A program made the position numbers and the translations under genes. A stretch of 64,000 nt of DNA from Nocardia nova. Lineage in GTDB: Bacteria > Actinomycetota > Actinomycetes > Mycobacteriales > Mycobacteriaceae. The number at the start of each line of letters is the position of its first letter. Within the stretch, counting starts at the first letter, position 1. The stretch lies in NCBI RefSeq assembly GCF_002933465.1, contig NZ_PSZE01000007.1:62001-126000 (forward strand), written 5' to 3'. Of this stretch, positions 7,834 through 15,908 are shown piece by piece. The notes under the pieces were generated by a model. That model was not told the DNA's origin and ran no database searches. It saw nothing but the letters and a program-made list of their open reading frames with translations.

Positions 7834-9308
7834 CACAGTGCCACACCGATGTATTTGGTCTCCAGGAATTCGTCGATGCCGGCGAAGCCGCCCTCGCGCC
7901 CGAGTCCCGATTCCTTCACCCCGCCGAACGGCGCCGCCGGATTCGACACGACTCCCTGATTGAGTCCGACCATTCCGGTGTCGAGCGCCTCGCTCACCCG
8001 CAATCCACGCCGCAGATTCTCCGTGAACACGTACGCCACCAAACCGTAGGGCGTGTCGTCGGCGCGTTCGATCACCTCGTCCTCGGTGTCGAAGACGGCC
8101 AAACCCGCGACGGGACCGAAGATTTCGGTGCCGAACATCGCGGCATCGTCCGGGACACCGGTCAGCACCGTGGGCGGATAGAAGTATCCGGGCCCTTCGA
8201 CGGCGGTTCCACCGAGCACGACGGTGGCGCCGCGCCGGCGCGCATCGGCGACCAGTTCCGACACCTTCGCGACCGCGGCGGCGTCGATCAGCGGTCCGAC
8301 CACCACGCCAGGATCGGCGCCGCGCCCCATCGGCAGGGCCGCCATCCGTTCGGTGAAGCGGCGGGTGAATTCGTCGGCGATGCCGCGGTGCAGATAGATC
8401 CGGTTCGCCGCGGTGCAGGCCTGACCGATGTTGCGCATCTTCGCCGCGAGCGCACCCTCGACCGCGGTGTCCAGATCGGCGTCGTCGAACACGATCAGGG
8501 GTGCGTTGCCGCCCAACTCCATCGAGGTACGCATGACGGATTTCGCGCACTGTTCCAGCAGTATCTTTCCGACCGCGGTCGATCCGGTGAACGACAGCTT
8601 CCGCGAGCGGGAGTCGGCGATCATCGCGCCGGTCACCGCCGCCGGATCGGAAGTGGTCACCACATTGACCACACCGTCGGGAACCCCTGCGGCGGACAGT
8701 ATTTCGGCGATCGCCAGCGTGCACAGCGGCGTCTGCTCGGCGGGTTTCACCACACATGTACAGCCCGCCGCCAGCGCCGGGCCGATCTTGCGGGTCGCCA
8801 TCGCCATCGGAAAATTCCACGGGGTGATCAGGATGCTCGGCCCCACCGGCCGGCGCGCCACCACGAAACGCGAACCGCCTGCGGGCGCCGGCATGTATCC
8901 GCCGTCCAGTCGCACCGCCTCCTCGGCGAACCAGCGGAAGAACTCCGCCGCGTACGCGACCTCACCGCGCGCCTCGGCCAGCGGCTTGCCCATCTCAGCG
9001 GTGGCGATGCGAGCGAGCCGGTCGGTGTCGTCGAGCAAGGCCCGGTGGGCACGCATCAGGATGTCGGACCGGATGCGCGCGGGTACTTCGGCCCACGCGT
9101 CCTGCGCCGCCGCAGCCGCGGCCAGCGCCGCGACGCCATCGTCGGGCCCGGCGTCGGCCACGGTGGTCAAGGTCTGCCCGGTCGCCGGATCCTCGACCGC
9201 CAGCCGCGCTGCCGTCTCGCGCCATCGGCCGCCGATGAACAGTCCGGTCGGCACGCTCTCGATCGCCGCGATCGTCGCCGCGTCCGACTCCGCCACGGTG
9301 TGCGTCAT
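7833..9308 (-). CDS. NAD(P)+-dependent aldehyde dehydrogenase, succinate-semialdehyde dehydrogenase-like
   Basis: The 491-residue protein is a full-length ALDH-superfamily enzyme. Catalytic elements are PWNFP (Asn165), ELGG (Glu264) and the nucleophile in NIGQACTAANR (Cys298), with the NAD-site FTGST near 241. Sequence style and partners (class III aminotransferase next door) suggest it oxidises an omega-semialdehyde, such as succinate semialdehyde, to a dicarboxylate; the exact substrate is inferred. I start at the ATG at 9308, preceded by GAGGAG, rather than nine codons upstream. It is divergent from the aminotransferase, and the shared intergenic region carries the candidate GntR operator. 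Confidence 0.88.
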   Translation of the reverse strand: MTHTVAESDAATIAAIESVPTGLFIGGRWRETAARLAVEDPATGQTLTTVADAGPDDGVAALAAAAAAQDAWAEVPARIRSDILMRAHRALLDDTDRLARIATAEMGKPLAEARGEVAYAAEFFRWFAEEAVRLDGGYMPAPAGGSRFVVARRPVGPSILITPWNFPMAMATRKIGPALAAGCTCVVKPAEQTPLCTLAIAEILSAAGVPDGVVNVVTTSDPAAVTGAMIADSRSRKLSFTGSTAVGKILLEQCAKSVMRTSMELGGNAPLIVFDDADLDTAVEGALAAKMRNIGQACTAANRIYLHRGIADEFTRRFTERMAALPMGRGADPGVVVGPLIDAAAVAKVSELVADARRRGATVVLGGTAVEGPGYFYPPTVLTGVPDDAAMFGTEIFGPVAGLAVFDTEDEVIERADDTPYGLVAYVFTENLRRGLRVSEALDTGMVGLNQGVVSNPAAPFGGVKESGLGREGGFAGIDEFLETKYIGVAL

Positions 9309-9384
9309 CGCTCGCTCCTCAGCTCGGAACAGCATCTCGGATCAGCGCTGTCATTGCCGTCACCATCGCGGTCATGTTATACAC

Positions 9385-9404
9385 ATTGTCAACAATCCGA
9401 CAAT
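9385..9404. promoter_or_regulatory. Candidate GntR operator, copy 1 (ALDH/aminotransferase divergent promoter)
   Basis: The block contains TTGTCAACAATCCGA at 9386-9400, found identically at 13692-13706. Here it is extended to ATTGTC, eight bases, GACAAT, a perfect 6-bp inverted repeat, and it also contains ATTGT-CA-ACAAT. On the minus strand it lies between a TTGTCG and a TATAAC 16 bases apart, a plausible -35/-10 pair, which would suit repression. The regulator encoded at 15232 is the likely ligand-responsive protein. Confidence 0.7.
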
Positions 9405-9457
9405 AAGAATCCGGGCGTCACCGCGCCGGATTTCCCGTCGCCGGGAGGCGGATCACC

Positions 9458-10699
9458 ATGACTGCACTTTCCCCCGTTCTCCGGCAGGCCACGCCGGTCA
9501 CCGTCGACCATGGCGAGGGCTGCTACCTGTACGGCACCGACGGTCGCCGGTATCTCGACTTCACCGCCGGGATCGGTGTCACCAGCACCGGGCACTGCCA
9601 TCCGCGAGTGGTCGAGGCCGCGCGCGAACAGATCGGCAGCCTCATCCACGGCCAGTACACAACGGTCATGCACCGGCCGCTGCTACAACTGACCGAACGA
9701 CTCGCCGATGTGCTACCCGTCCACCTGGATTCGGTGTTCTTCGCCAACTCCGGCAGTGAGGCGGTGGAGGCGGCGCTACGGCTGGCACGGCAGGCCACCG
9801 GCCGTCCCAACGTGGTTGTGTTCCACGGCGGTTTCCACGGCCGCACGGTCGCCGCCGCGACCATGACCACCTCCGGAACCCGCTTCTCGGCCGGCTTCAG
9901 CCCGCTCATGGGTGGTGTCCACGTGGCGCCGTTCCCCACCGCCTACCGCTATGGCTGGTCGGAGGAGGAGGCGACCGATTTCGCCCTGCGCGAGCTCGAC
10001 TACCTCCTCACCACGCTCACCGCGCCGGCCGAGACGGCCGCCTTCATCGTCGAGCCCGTGCTCGGCGAGGGCGGCTACATCCCGGGCAACACCCGGTTCT
10101 TCCAGGGCCTGCGCGAGCGCGCCGACCGGCACGGCATCCTGTTGATCTTCGACGAGATCCAGACCGGGTTCGGCCGCACCGGAAAGTTCTTCGGGCACCA
10201 GCATTTCGACGTACGGCCCGATGTCATCACCATCGCCAAGGGGTTGGCCAGCGGATTTCCGCTCTCGGGAATCGCCGCGCCGCAGGAGCTGATGGCCAAG
10301 GCCTGGCCGGGATCACAGGGCGGCACCTACGGCGCCAATGCCGTGGCCTGCGCGGCCGCGGTCGCCACGATCGACGTCATCGAATCCGAGGGGCTGGTGG
10401 ACAACGCCGCCGCACGAGGCGACCAGTTGCTGGCCGGCGCCCGGACCCGCGCCACCAAGGCGATCGGCGATGTGCGCGGCCTGGGCCTGCTCGTGGGCAG
10501 CGAATTCACCACGGCGGCAGGCGAACCCGACACCGCCACGGCGGCGGCGGCCCAGCGGCTGGCCGCCGAGCGCGGCCTGCTCCTGCTGACCTGCGGGGCC
10601 TACAGCAACGTGGTGCGAATGATCCCGCCCCTGATCGTGACCGCGGAACAGGTCGACGAGGCGCTGGCGCTGTGGACCGGCGTCCTGGACGAGCTGTAG
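9458..10699 (+). CDS. Class III (omega) aminotransferase, 4-aminobutyrate aminotransferase-like
   Basis: The 413-residue PLP enzyme moves an amino group from an omega-amino acid to a keto acid. Visible elements are NSGSEAVEAALRLAR around 97-111, FHGGFHGRT near 122-130, FDEIQTGFGRTG with the PLP-contacting Asp at 232, and the Schiff-base lysine in ITIAKGLASG (Lys261). A GGGAGG ribosome site precedes the ATG. It is divergent from the aldehyde dehydrogenase, the usual pairing when transamination gives a semialdehyde that is then oxidised. It is probably cotranscribed with the DUF3830 gene 35 bases downstream. The amino donor cannot be read from the sequence. Confidence 0.88.
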   Translation: MTALSPVLRQATPVTVDHGEGCYLYGTDGRRYLDFTAGIGVTSTGHCHPRVVEAAREQIGSLIHGQYTTVMHRPLLQLTERLADVLPVHLDSVFFANSGSEAVEAALRLARQATGRPNVVVFHGGFHGRTVAAATMTTSGTRFSAGFSPLMGGVHVAPFPTAYRYGWSEEEATDFALRELDYLLTTLTAPAETAAFIVEPVLGEGGYIPGNTRFFQGLRERADRHGILLIFDEIQTGFGRTGKFFGHQHFDVRPDVITIAKGLASGFPLSGIAAPQELMAKAWPGSQGGTYGANAVACAAAVATIDVIESEGLVDNAAARGDQLLAGARTRATKAIGDVRGLGLLVGSEFTTAAGEPDTATAAAAQRLAAERGLLLLTCGAYSNVVRMIPPLIVTAEQVDEALALWTGVLDEL

Positions 10700-10734
10700 C
10701 GATACCCACGCCCCGAGCGGAACAGGAGATCTCG

Positions 10735-11235
10735 ATGGCTCGATACCTCACCATCACCCTCACCAAGGCCGGCGTGCGGGCTCGCGCGCGACTGCTGGAC
10801 GAGCTGGCCCCACGCACCTGCGCGGCGGTGTGGGACGCGCTGCCGCAGGAGGGCGACGCGTTCCACGCCAAATACGCCCGCAACGAGGTGTACACCCTGG
10901 TGCCGCGCATCACCGCCGCACCGCATCGCGAAAACCCCACGGTCACACCGATTCCCGGTGACGTCTGCCTGTTCGACTTCGAGCCGTGGGAGATCGGCAA
11001 TCCCGCCTACGGGTACGAACCGGGCTCGGCCGCGCACGACGCGCAGGGCGCCACCGACCTGGCACTGTTCTACGACCGCAACAATCTGCTGATCAACGGC
11101 GATATGGGCTGGGTGCCGGGCAATGTGTTCGCGACCATCGAGGAGGGACTGCCGGAGTTGGCCACCGTGTGCAACGCGCTGTGGCTACGCGGCGTGGAAG
11201 GCGAAACACTGTCCTTCACGCGGGCGTCGCAGTAG
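10735..11235 (+). CDS. DUF3830 family protein (cyclophilin-like fold)
   Basis: The 166-residue cytosolic protein matches the DUF3830 family: an N-terminal LTITLTKAGVRARARLLDEL strand pattern, PRTCAAVWDALP near residue 30, an H-containing NEVYTL segment, PGDVCLFDFEP in the middle and a C-terminal NVFATIEEGLPEL. These proteins are predicted to adopt a cyclophilin-like beta barrel and typically sit beside Asp/Glu-racemase, amidase or decarboxylase genes of catabolic clusters; their biochemical role is unknown to me. An AGGAG precedes the ATG. It is the last gene of the aminotransferase unit and ends just before a strong hairpin. Confidence 0.8.
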   Translation: MARYLTITLTKAGVRARARLLDELAPRTCAAVWDALPQEGDAFHAKYARNEVYTLVPRITAAPHRENPTVTPIPGDVCLFDFEPWEIGNPAYGYEPGSAAHDAQGATDLALFYDRNNLLINGDMGWVPGNVFATIEEGLPELATVCNALWLRGVEGETLSFTRASQ

Positions 11236-11257
11236 CGGCACCTGGCAGGAGCGACCA

Positions 11258-11287
11258 CGCGGCCCGGTCCGAAAGGTCCGGGCCGCG
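11258..11287. terminator. Hairpin terminator between convergent genes
   Basis: The arms CGCGGCCCGGTCC and GGTCCGGGCCGCG (one T-T mismatch) flank a GAAA loop. It lies between the end of the DUF3830 gene and the end of the amidase gene and probably serves both strands. No U-tract follows, as is common in actinobacteria. Confidence 0.8.
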
Positions 11288-11294
11288 TCGCGTA

Positions 11295-12686
11295 TCAGCT
11301 CAGCACCACCTCGGCGAAGCGGGCCAGCGCGAGCACGAAATCGTCGGAGTGGCGCGGTCCGACGATCTGCAGTCCCACCGGCATTCCCGCCGCGGTCCGC
11401 CCGGCGGGAATGGTGATCGCCGGCTGCTGGGTGAGATTGAACGGATAGGTGAACGGGGTCCACTGCGGCCAGCTGTCCATCGAACTACCCGGTGGCACAT
11501 CGTATCCCGCGTCGAAGGCGGTGATCGGCATGGTCGGCGTGACGAGGACGTCGTAGGCGGTATGGAAAGCCCCCATGACGATGCCGATTTCCGCCGCCAC
11601 CGCACGCGCCTCGATGTAGTCGACCGCGCTCAGCGTGAGGCCGCGGTCCCACATGGCGCCGAGGCCGGGATCGACCCGCTCGCGGGTACCCGCGGGGAAC
11701 GTCGAGAGCATGGCCGCCGCACCGGCCGCCCACATCGTTTCGAACGCTGCGCGCGGATCGGCGAATCCGGGATCGGCCTCGACCACCCGTAATCCGGCCT
11801 CGTCGAGCGCCCGCACCGCCGCCGCGACCACGGCCGCGACCTCCGGATCGACCTGCGCGAAACCGAGATTCGCCGAAAAGCCGACCGTCGCACCGCGCAC
11901 CTCGCGCTGCAGTTCGCCGCGGAAGGTCAGCAGCGGCGGCGCGCCCGCGGTCGGATCGCGGTGATCGGGCAGCGACAGGATGTCCATCAGCAGCGCCACG
12001 TCCTCGACCGTGCGGGCGATGGGCCCCGCGTGCGCCAGCGGCCCGAACGGGCTGGACGGGTACAGCGGGATGCGGCCGTGCGTGGGCTTGAATCCCACCA
12101 CGCCGCAGAACGAGGCCGGAATCCGGATGCTGCCACCGCCGTCGGTCCCGATCGACACCGGCCCCATGCCGGCCGCCACCGCCACCGCCGAACCGCCGGA
12201 GGAACCGCCGGACGTCTTGGCCGGGTCGACCGGATTACGAGTGATTCCGGTGAGTGCGCTGTCGGTGGTGGCCTTCCACGCCAGCTCCGGCGTGGTGGTC
12301 TTGCCCAGGAAGACGAGTCCGTCCTCGCGCAGCCGAGCGGTGGCCGGGCTGTCGACCGGCCACGGCACATCCGGCCGGATCGAGGTCGAGCCCCGCAGCG
12401 TCGGCCACCCCTCGGTGAGGAAGATGTCCTTGATCGAGATCGGCACGCCGTCGAGCAGGCCCTGCGCATGACCACCCTGCCACCGCGCCTCGGACTCCTT
12501 GGCCTGCACCATCGCCCGCTCCGGGTCGACCAGGCAGAACGCGTCGAGGACGTCGTCGCGCGCCGCGATCGCGTCCAGAGCGGCCTGGGTGGCCTCGACG
12601 GGAGACAAGGCCCCGGCCGAATAGGCGGCGGCCAACTCGGCCGCGGTCATCGCCGCGGGGTCGGTCCCTGTATCGGGGTCGGCCAT
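11295..12686 (-). CDS. Amidase-signature-family amidohydrolase
   Basis: The 463-residue enzyme has the Lys-cisSer-Ser catalytic triad of amidases and GatA-like proteins: Lys86 in SIKD, Ser162 in SGGSSGG, and the nucleophile Ser186 in GTDGGGSIRIPA. It hydrolyses a carboxylic amide to the acid and ammonia. GatA function is unlikely because no gatB or gatC is nearby. The ATG at 12686 lies 11 bases after the hydroxyacid dehydrogenase, so the two are cotranscribed leftward. Within the island it probably releases ammonia from an amide substrate or intermediate. The specific amide is unknown. Confidence 0.88.
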   Translation of the reverse strand: MADPDTGTDPAAMTAAELAAAYSAGALSPVEATQAALDAIAARDDVLDAFCLVDPERAMVQAKESEARWQGGHAQGLLDGVPISIKDIFLTEGWPTLRGSTSIRPDVPWPVDSPATARLREDGLVFLGKTTTPELAWKATTDSALTGITRNPVDPAKTSGGSSGGSAVAVAAGMGPVSIGTDGGGSIRIPASFCGVVGFKPTHGRIPLYPSSPFGPLAHAGPIARTVEDVALLMDILSLPDHRDPTAGAPPLLTFRGELQREVRGATVGFSANLGFAQVDPEVAAVVAAAVRALDEAGLRVVEADPGFADPRAAFETMWAAGAAAMLSTFPAGTRERVDPGLGAMWDRGLTLSAVDYIEARAVAAEIGIVMGAFHTAYDVLVTPTMPITAFDAGYDVPPGSSMDSWPQWTPFTYPFNLTQQPAITIPAGRTAAGMPVGLQIVGPRHSDDFVLALARFAEVVLS

Positions 12687-12697
12687 CGTGACTCCCT

Positions 12698-13663
12698 TCA
12701 ACTGGGCACGTAACCCAGCTTCTTGTCGACCACATTGTGTAAGGGCTGACCGCTGGTCCACCGCTCGAAATTGTCGGTGAACGCGGCGACGATCGCCGCC
12801 CGCCAGCCGATGAAGTCGCCGCTGTTGTGCGGCGTGACAACGACATTCGGCAGATCCCACAGCGGGTGGCCGACCGGCAGTGGTTCCGGATCGACCACGT
12901 CCAGCGCCGCGCCGGCGAGCACGCCGCCGCGCAGCGCCGCGACCAGATCGTCGGTGACCACGGATTCCCCACGCCCGACATTGATGAAACGCGCATGCGG
13001 CTTCATCGCCGCGAAGGCGCTCGCGTCGAACATGTGCCGAGTCTGCGGGGTCAGCGGCGTGACGCAGACCACATAGTCTGCCCCGGGCAATTCGGCGTGC
13101 AAATCGGTGGCCACGGTGCCGAAATCGGGATCGCGGGTCCGCGCGGTCCGCCCCAGCCCGCGCACCCGCATCCCGGCGGCCCGCAGCAGGCGGGCGATGG
13201 CGCGCCCGATCGAGCCGGTGCCGACCACCAGCACCGCGGCCCCCGCCACCCGCTCGGATTCGCGATGACGCCACTGGTGACGCTGCTGCAGGCGCAGCGA
13301 CTCGGGCAGATCCTTGGCGAAGGCGAGCACTTGGGCGAGAACGTATTCCGCGATGGCCTCGTCGAACAGTCCGCGGGTGTTGGTGACCTGCACGTCGCTG
13401 TCGATCAGCGCGTCGAACATCACGGCGTCGACACCCGTGCCCCCCACATGCACCCACCGCATCCGATCGGCGCGATCCCAGGCACCGGGCAGGGCGGTGC
13501 TCCGGAAGTCGTAGACGAACAGCGCCTCGGCACCGGGCAGCGCGTCCGCGAGTGACGCCCCGTCGGCGAAGCGGACGGTGGCCTGCTCCAACACCGGACG
13601 CATATATTCGCAGTCGGGCTGGACGCCGTCGTGCAGGACGGTGACAACTGGGCCCGCGTTCAT
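12698..13663 (-). CDS. D-2-hydroxyacid dehydrogenase family protein
   Basis: The 321-residue protein shows the NAD-binding GTGSIG at 148-153 and the catalytic trio of this family: Arg231 in VGRGESV, Glu260 in DPEPLP, and His279 in TPHNSGD. The usual His-Pro-Glu style pairing is conserved, so it should be active, reducing a 2-keto acid or oxidising a D-2-hydroxy acid. It starts at an ATG at 13663 immediately downstream of a good -35/-10 pair, suggesting a leaderless transcript. It is divergent from the first racemase-like gene and is first in an operon with the amidase. Confidence 0.87.
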   Translation of the reverse strand: MNAGPVVTVLHDGVQPDCEYMRPVLEQATVRFADGASLADALPGAEALFVYDFRSTALPGAWDRADRMRWVHVGGTGVDAVMFDALIDSDVQVTNTRGLFDEAIAEYVLAQVLAFAKDLPESLRLQQRHQWRHRESERVAGAAVLVVGTGSIGRAIARLLRAAGMRVRGLGRTARTRDPDFGTVATDLHAELPGADYVVCVTPLTPQTRHMFDASAFAAMKPHARFINVGRGESVVTDDLVAALRGGVLAGAALDVVDPEPLPVGHPLWDLPNVVVTPHNSGDFIGWRAAIVAAFTDNFERWTSGQPLHNVVDKKLGYVPS

Positions 13664-13698
13664 ATTGACAGGCTAAAAACCCATCGTATGCTTGTCAA
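13664..13698 (-). promoter_or_regulatory. Predicted sigma70-type promoter of the hydroxyacid dehydrogenase/amidase operon
   Basis: The minus strand has TTGACA (13698-13693), a 17-base spacer, and TAGCCT (13675-13670), which matches TAnnnT. The start point would be within a few bases of the ATG at 13663. The -35 box lies inside the repeated operator sequence at 13692-13706, so a bound regulator would block polymerase. Confidence 0.6.
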
Positions 13699-13710
13699 CA
13701 ATCCGATTGT
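13692..13710. promoter_or_regulatory. Candidate GntR operator, copy 2 (hydroxyacid dehydrogenase/racemase-like divergent promoter)
   Basis: TTGTCAACAATCCGA at 13692-13706 is identical to 9386-9400 and is followed by TTGT, giving ACAAT-CCG-ATTGT as an inverted repeat. It lies 44 bases before the GTG of the first racemase-superfamily gene and overlaps the -35 of the opposite operon. Two identical 15-mers, one in each of the island's two divergent promoter regions, are best explained as sites for one regulator. Confidence 0.7.
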
Positions 13711-13749
13711 GTGCGGAGGATTGTCGCCCGAACGCGAGAGGGGCCCCTC

Positions 13750-14490
13750 GTGGAACTGAATTTTCCCGAGCTGGACGGGCCTGTAGCGCAACGGGGCATC
13801 GGGATCATCGCGCCGTTCGATCTGGCGCTCGAGCGCGAACTGTGGCGGTGGGCTCCCCTGGAAGTGAGCCTGCATCTGGCGCGCACACCGTACGAACCGG
13901 TGCCGGTCTCGCTCGAGATGGCCGAATTGGTCTCCGACGCAGCACATCTCACCGCCGCGACACGCAACGTCCTGCACGTGGAACCCGAGGTGATCGCCTA
14001 TCTGTGCACCTCGGGCAGTTTCATCAAGGGGCTGGCCTACGAGCGCGCACTGCGCGACACCATCTGCCGGGCGGGTGCCCGCGACGCGATCACCACCTCC
14101 GGCGCACTGCTCGAGGCCGTGCACAAGTTGCAGTTGTCCAAAATGTCGGTCATCACCCCCTACGACGAGATTCTGACCACGAAGCTGCACGAGTTCCTGC
14201 GCGAGGCCGGTTGCGAGGTCCTGCGATCGGATCATCTGGGACTCGGCGGCGGCATCTGGAAAGTCAGCTACCGGACGATCGCCGAACGCATCATGGCCGC
14301 CGACGATCCCGCCGCGCAGGCCATCTTCGTCAGCTGCACCAACCTCCCCACCTACGACCTGGTCGAACCGCTGGAGCAGCTCCTCGGCAAACCGGTCCTG
14401 ACCGCCAACCAACTGACCATGTGGGCCTGTCTCGGACGGATGAAACTGCCGATGATGGGCCCCGGCAAATGGCTGCAGAACGTGTTCTAG
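13750..14490 (+). CDS. Asp/Glu racemase superfamily enzyme, maleate cis-trans isomerase-like (two catalytic cysteines)
   Basis: The 246-residue protein belongs to the maleate isomerase/arylmalonate decarboxylase branch. Both expected cysteines are present: Cys86 in LCTSGSF and Cys196 in VSCTNLP, the arrangement used by maleate isomerase and amino-acid racemases for two-sided proton or covalent chemistry. Substrate-loop elements such as ITPYDE near 136 are present. I start at the GTG at 13750, behind GAGAGGGG; the open frame extends 13 codons further, but that would run into the promoter. It is followed after 8 bases by a paralogue, with which it is cotranscribed. Actual substrate not determined. 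Confidence 0.82.
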   Translation: MELNFPELDGPVAQRGIGIIAPFDLALERELWRWAPLEVSLHLARTPYEPVPVSLEMAELVSDAAHLTAATRNVLHVEPEVIAYLCTSGSFIKGLAYERALRDTICRAGARDAITTSGALLEAVHKLQLSKMSVITPYDEILTTKLHEFLREAGCEVLRSDHLGLGGGIWKVSYRTIAERIMAADDPAAQAIFVSCTNLPTYDLVEPLEQLLGKPVLTANQLTMWACLGRMKLPMMGPGKWLQNVF

Positions 14491-14498
14491 GAGGCGCT

Positions 14499-15245
14499 GT
14501 GGAACGGACACCGACCGTCGGATTCATCTATCCCGATCACGCCGCTGAGGACGAATATCCTTGGGCAGCAGCGCATCTCGGTGCCGATCTCCGGGTCGCA
14601 CACATCTACGGCACCGACCTGCACGCGGTGCCCGAACTACTCGAGCTGGGCAGTCCGGGCAAGTTGCGCCAGGGCGCGGATCTGCTGGCGCCCTTCGATC
14701 CCCTGGCAGTGGTGTGGGCCTGCACCTCGGGCAGCTTCGTCTACGGACCGCAGGGTGCGCGCGACCAGGCGGAGGAGCTCTCCCGGATCTGCGGCGTCCC
14801 CGCGTCGAGCACCAGTTTCGCGTTCGTGGCGGCGGTGCGGGCGATAGCCGCCGGCAATGTCGCCGTCTGCGCGAGCTATCCGGACGAGGTCGCCGCCCTC
14901 TTCGTGGACTTCCTCGATGCCGCCGGCATCCGGGTGGTCTCGATGTCGAGCGCCGGAATCGACACGGCCGCCGAAGTGGGGACCCTGACACCGCGGCAGG
15001 TGCTGGACCTGGCGGTGGCGAACGACCATCCCGACGCCGAGGCGCTGCTGATTCCCGACACCGCGATGCATACGATACAACTGCTTCCGGAGCTGGAATC
15101 AGCGCTCGGCAAGCCGGTACTCACCGCGAACCAGGTCACCGTCTGGTACGGGCTGCGACTGGCGGGATTGCCCGCCCACTCGCCTCCGTCCGGACCGGGG
15201 CTCGGAACGCTCTTCTCGGAAAGGCCGATTCATGTCGGTGATTGA
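14499..15245 (+). CDS. Asp/Glu racemase superfamily enzyme, paralogue lacking the second catalytic cysteine
   Basis: The 248-residue protein is a divergent relative of the preceding gene. The first cysteine is kept (Cys75 in ACTSGSF), but where the first protein has SCTN this one has PDTAM (Asp187-Thr188), so the second catalytic cysteine is missing. Arylmalonate decarboxylase also uses one cysteine, but at the other site, so this arrangement suggests different chemistry or a partner role. The GTG at 14499 follows an AGGAGG ribosome site. The stop overlaps the start of the GntR gene (15232), indicating translational coupling. Heteromer formation with the first paralogue is possible but unproven. 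Confidence 0.8.
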   Translation: MERTPTVGFIYPDHAAEDEYPWAAAHLGADLRVAHIYGTDLHAVPELLELGSPGKLRQGADLLAPFDPLAVVWACTSGSFVYGPQGARDQAEELSRICGVPASSTSFAFVAAVRAIAAGNVAVCASYPDEVAALFVDFLDAAGIRVVSMSSAGIDTAAEVGTLTPRQVLDLAVANDHPDAEALLIPDTAMHTIQLLPELESALGKPVLTANQVTVWYGLRLAGLPAHSPPSGPGLGTLFSERPIHVGD

Positions 15246-15900
15246 GTTCGAACCCGTGAATCGGCAGTCCACGGCGGAAATGATCGCCGACCGGCTGCGC
15301 GCGGCGATCGTCCGCGGCACGCTGGCGCCGGGGACGCAGCTGGTGGAGGCCGATCTGGCCGCGCAGTTCGACGTCTCGCGCGGCCCGGTCCGGGAGGCCA
15401 TGCAGCGCTTGGTTTCCGAAGGGCTGTTGCACAGCGTGCGGCATCGCGGCATCTTCGTCATCGAACTCAGCCTGGCCGACGTCGTCGACATCTACCGCGC
15501 CCGCACCGCGATCGAGGGCGGCGCGCTGGACCTGATCCTGGACGGCCGCCGCGAGATCGCCTACGAGGCCTTGCAATCCAGCGTCGCCGAGATGCACGCC
15601 TGTGCCGAACGCGGCGACGCCACCGGCGTCACCGATGCCGACCACGAATTCCATCAGGCTCTGGTCACCAGCGCCGACAGCCCGCGGCTGGTGCGGGCCG
15701 CGCGGACGCTGCTGATCGAGACCCGGATGTGCCTGGGCGCCCTGCAGACGACCTACACCGACCTCGGCGAGCAGGTCCGCGAACATGTGGCGCTGCGCGA
15801 GGCCATCGCCGCCGGCCCGCCGCGCGATGTGCATGAACTGCTCGTCGGGCATATGCGCGACGCGGTCGATCGGCTCCGTGAGCAGATCGGCGACGGATAG
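15232..15900 (+). CDS. GntR-family transcriptional regulator, FadR/FCD subfamily
   Basis: The 222-residue protein has an N-terminal winged helix (MIADRLRAAIVRGTLAPGTQ, then DLAAQFDVSRGPVREAMQRL at about 42-61) and a C-terminal all-helical FCD ligand and metal domain with conserved acidic and histidine positions (DADHEFHQALV near 132, LLVGHMRDAV near the end). Such regulators bind organic acids and release their operators. It overlaps the upstream enzyme gene by 14 bases. The two identical 15-mers at 9386 and 13692 are its probable binding sites, giving control of all nine genes of the island. Confidence 0.88.
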   Translation: MSVIEFEPVNRQSTAEMIADRLRAAIVRGTLAPGTQLVEADLAAQFDVSRGPVREAMQRLVSEGLLHSVRHRGIFVIELSLADVVDIYRARTAIEGGALDLILDGRREIAYEALQSSVAEMHACAERGDATGVTDADHEFHQALVTSADSPRLVRAARTLLIETRMCLGALQTTYTDLGEQVREHVALREAIAAGPPRDVHELLVGHMRDAVDRLREQIGDG

Positions 15901-15908
15901 GCCCGCGC

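Noticed and set aside
6772..8820. A 682-codon minus-strand reading ending with the tartrate dehydrogenase
   Set aside because: Its first half lies inside the aldehyde dehydrogenase in another frame and is R/G-rich. The real dehydrogenase starts at 7833, coupled to the upstream stop.
11295..12686. Amidase as GatA of the tRNA amidotransferase
   Set aside because: No gatB or gatC nearby, operon context is catabolic, and the sequence is typical of stand-alone amidases.
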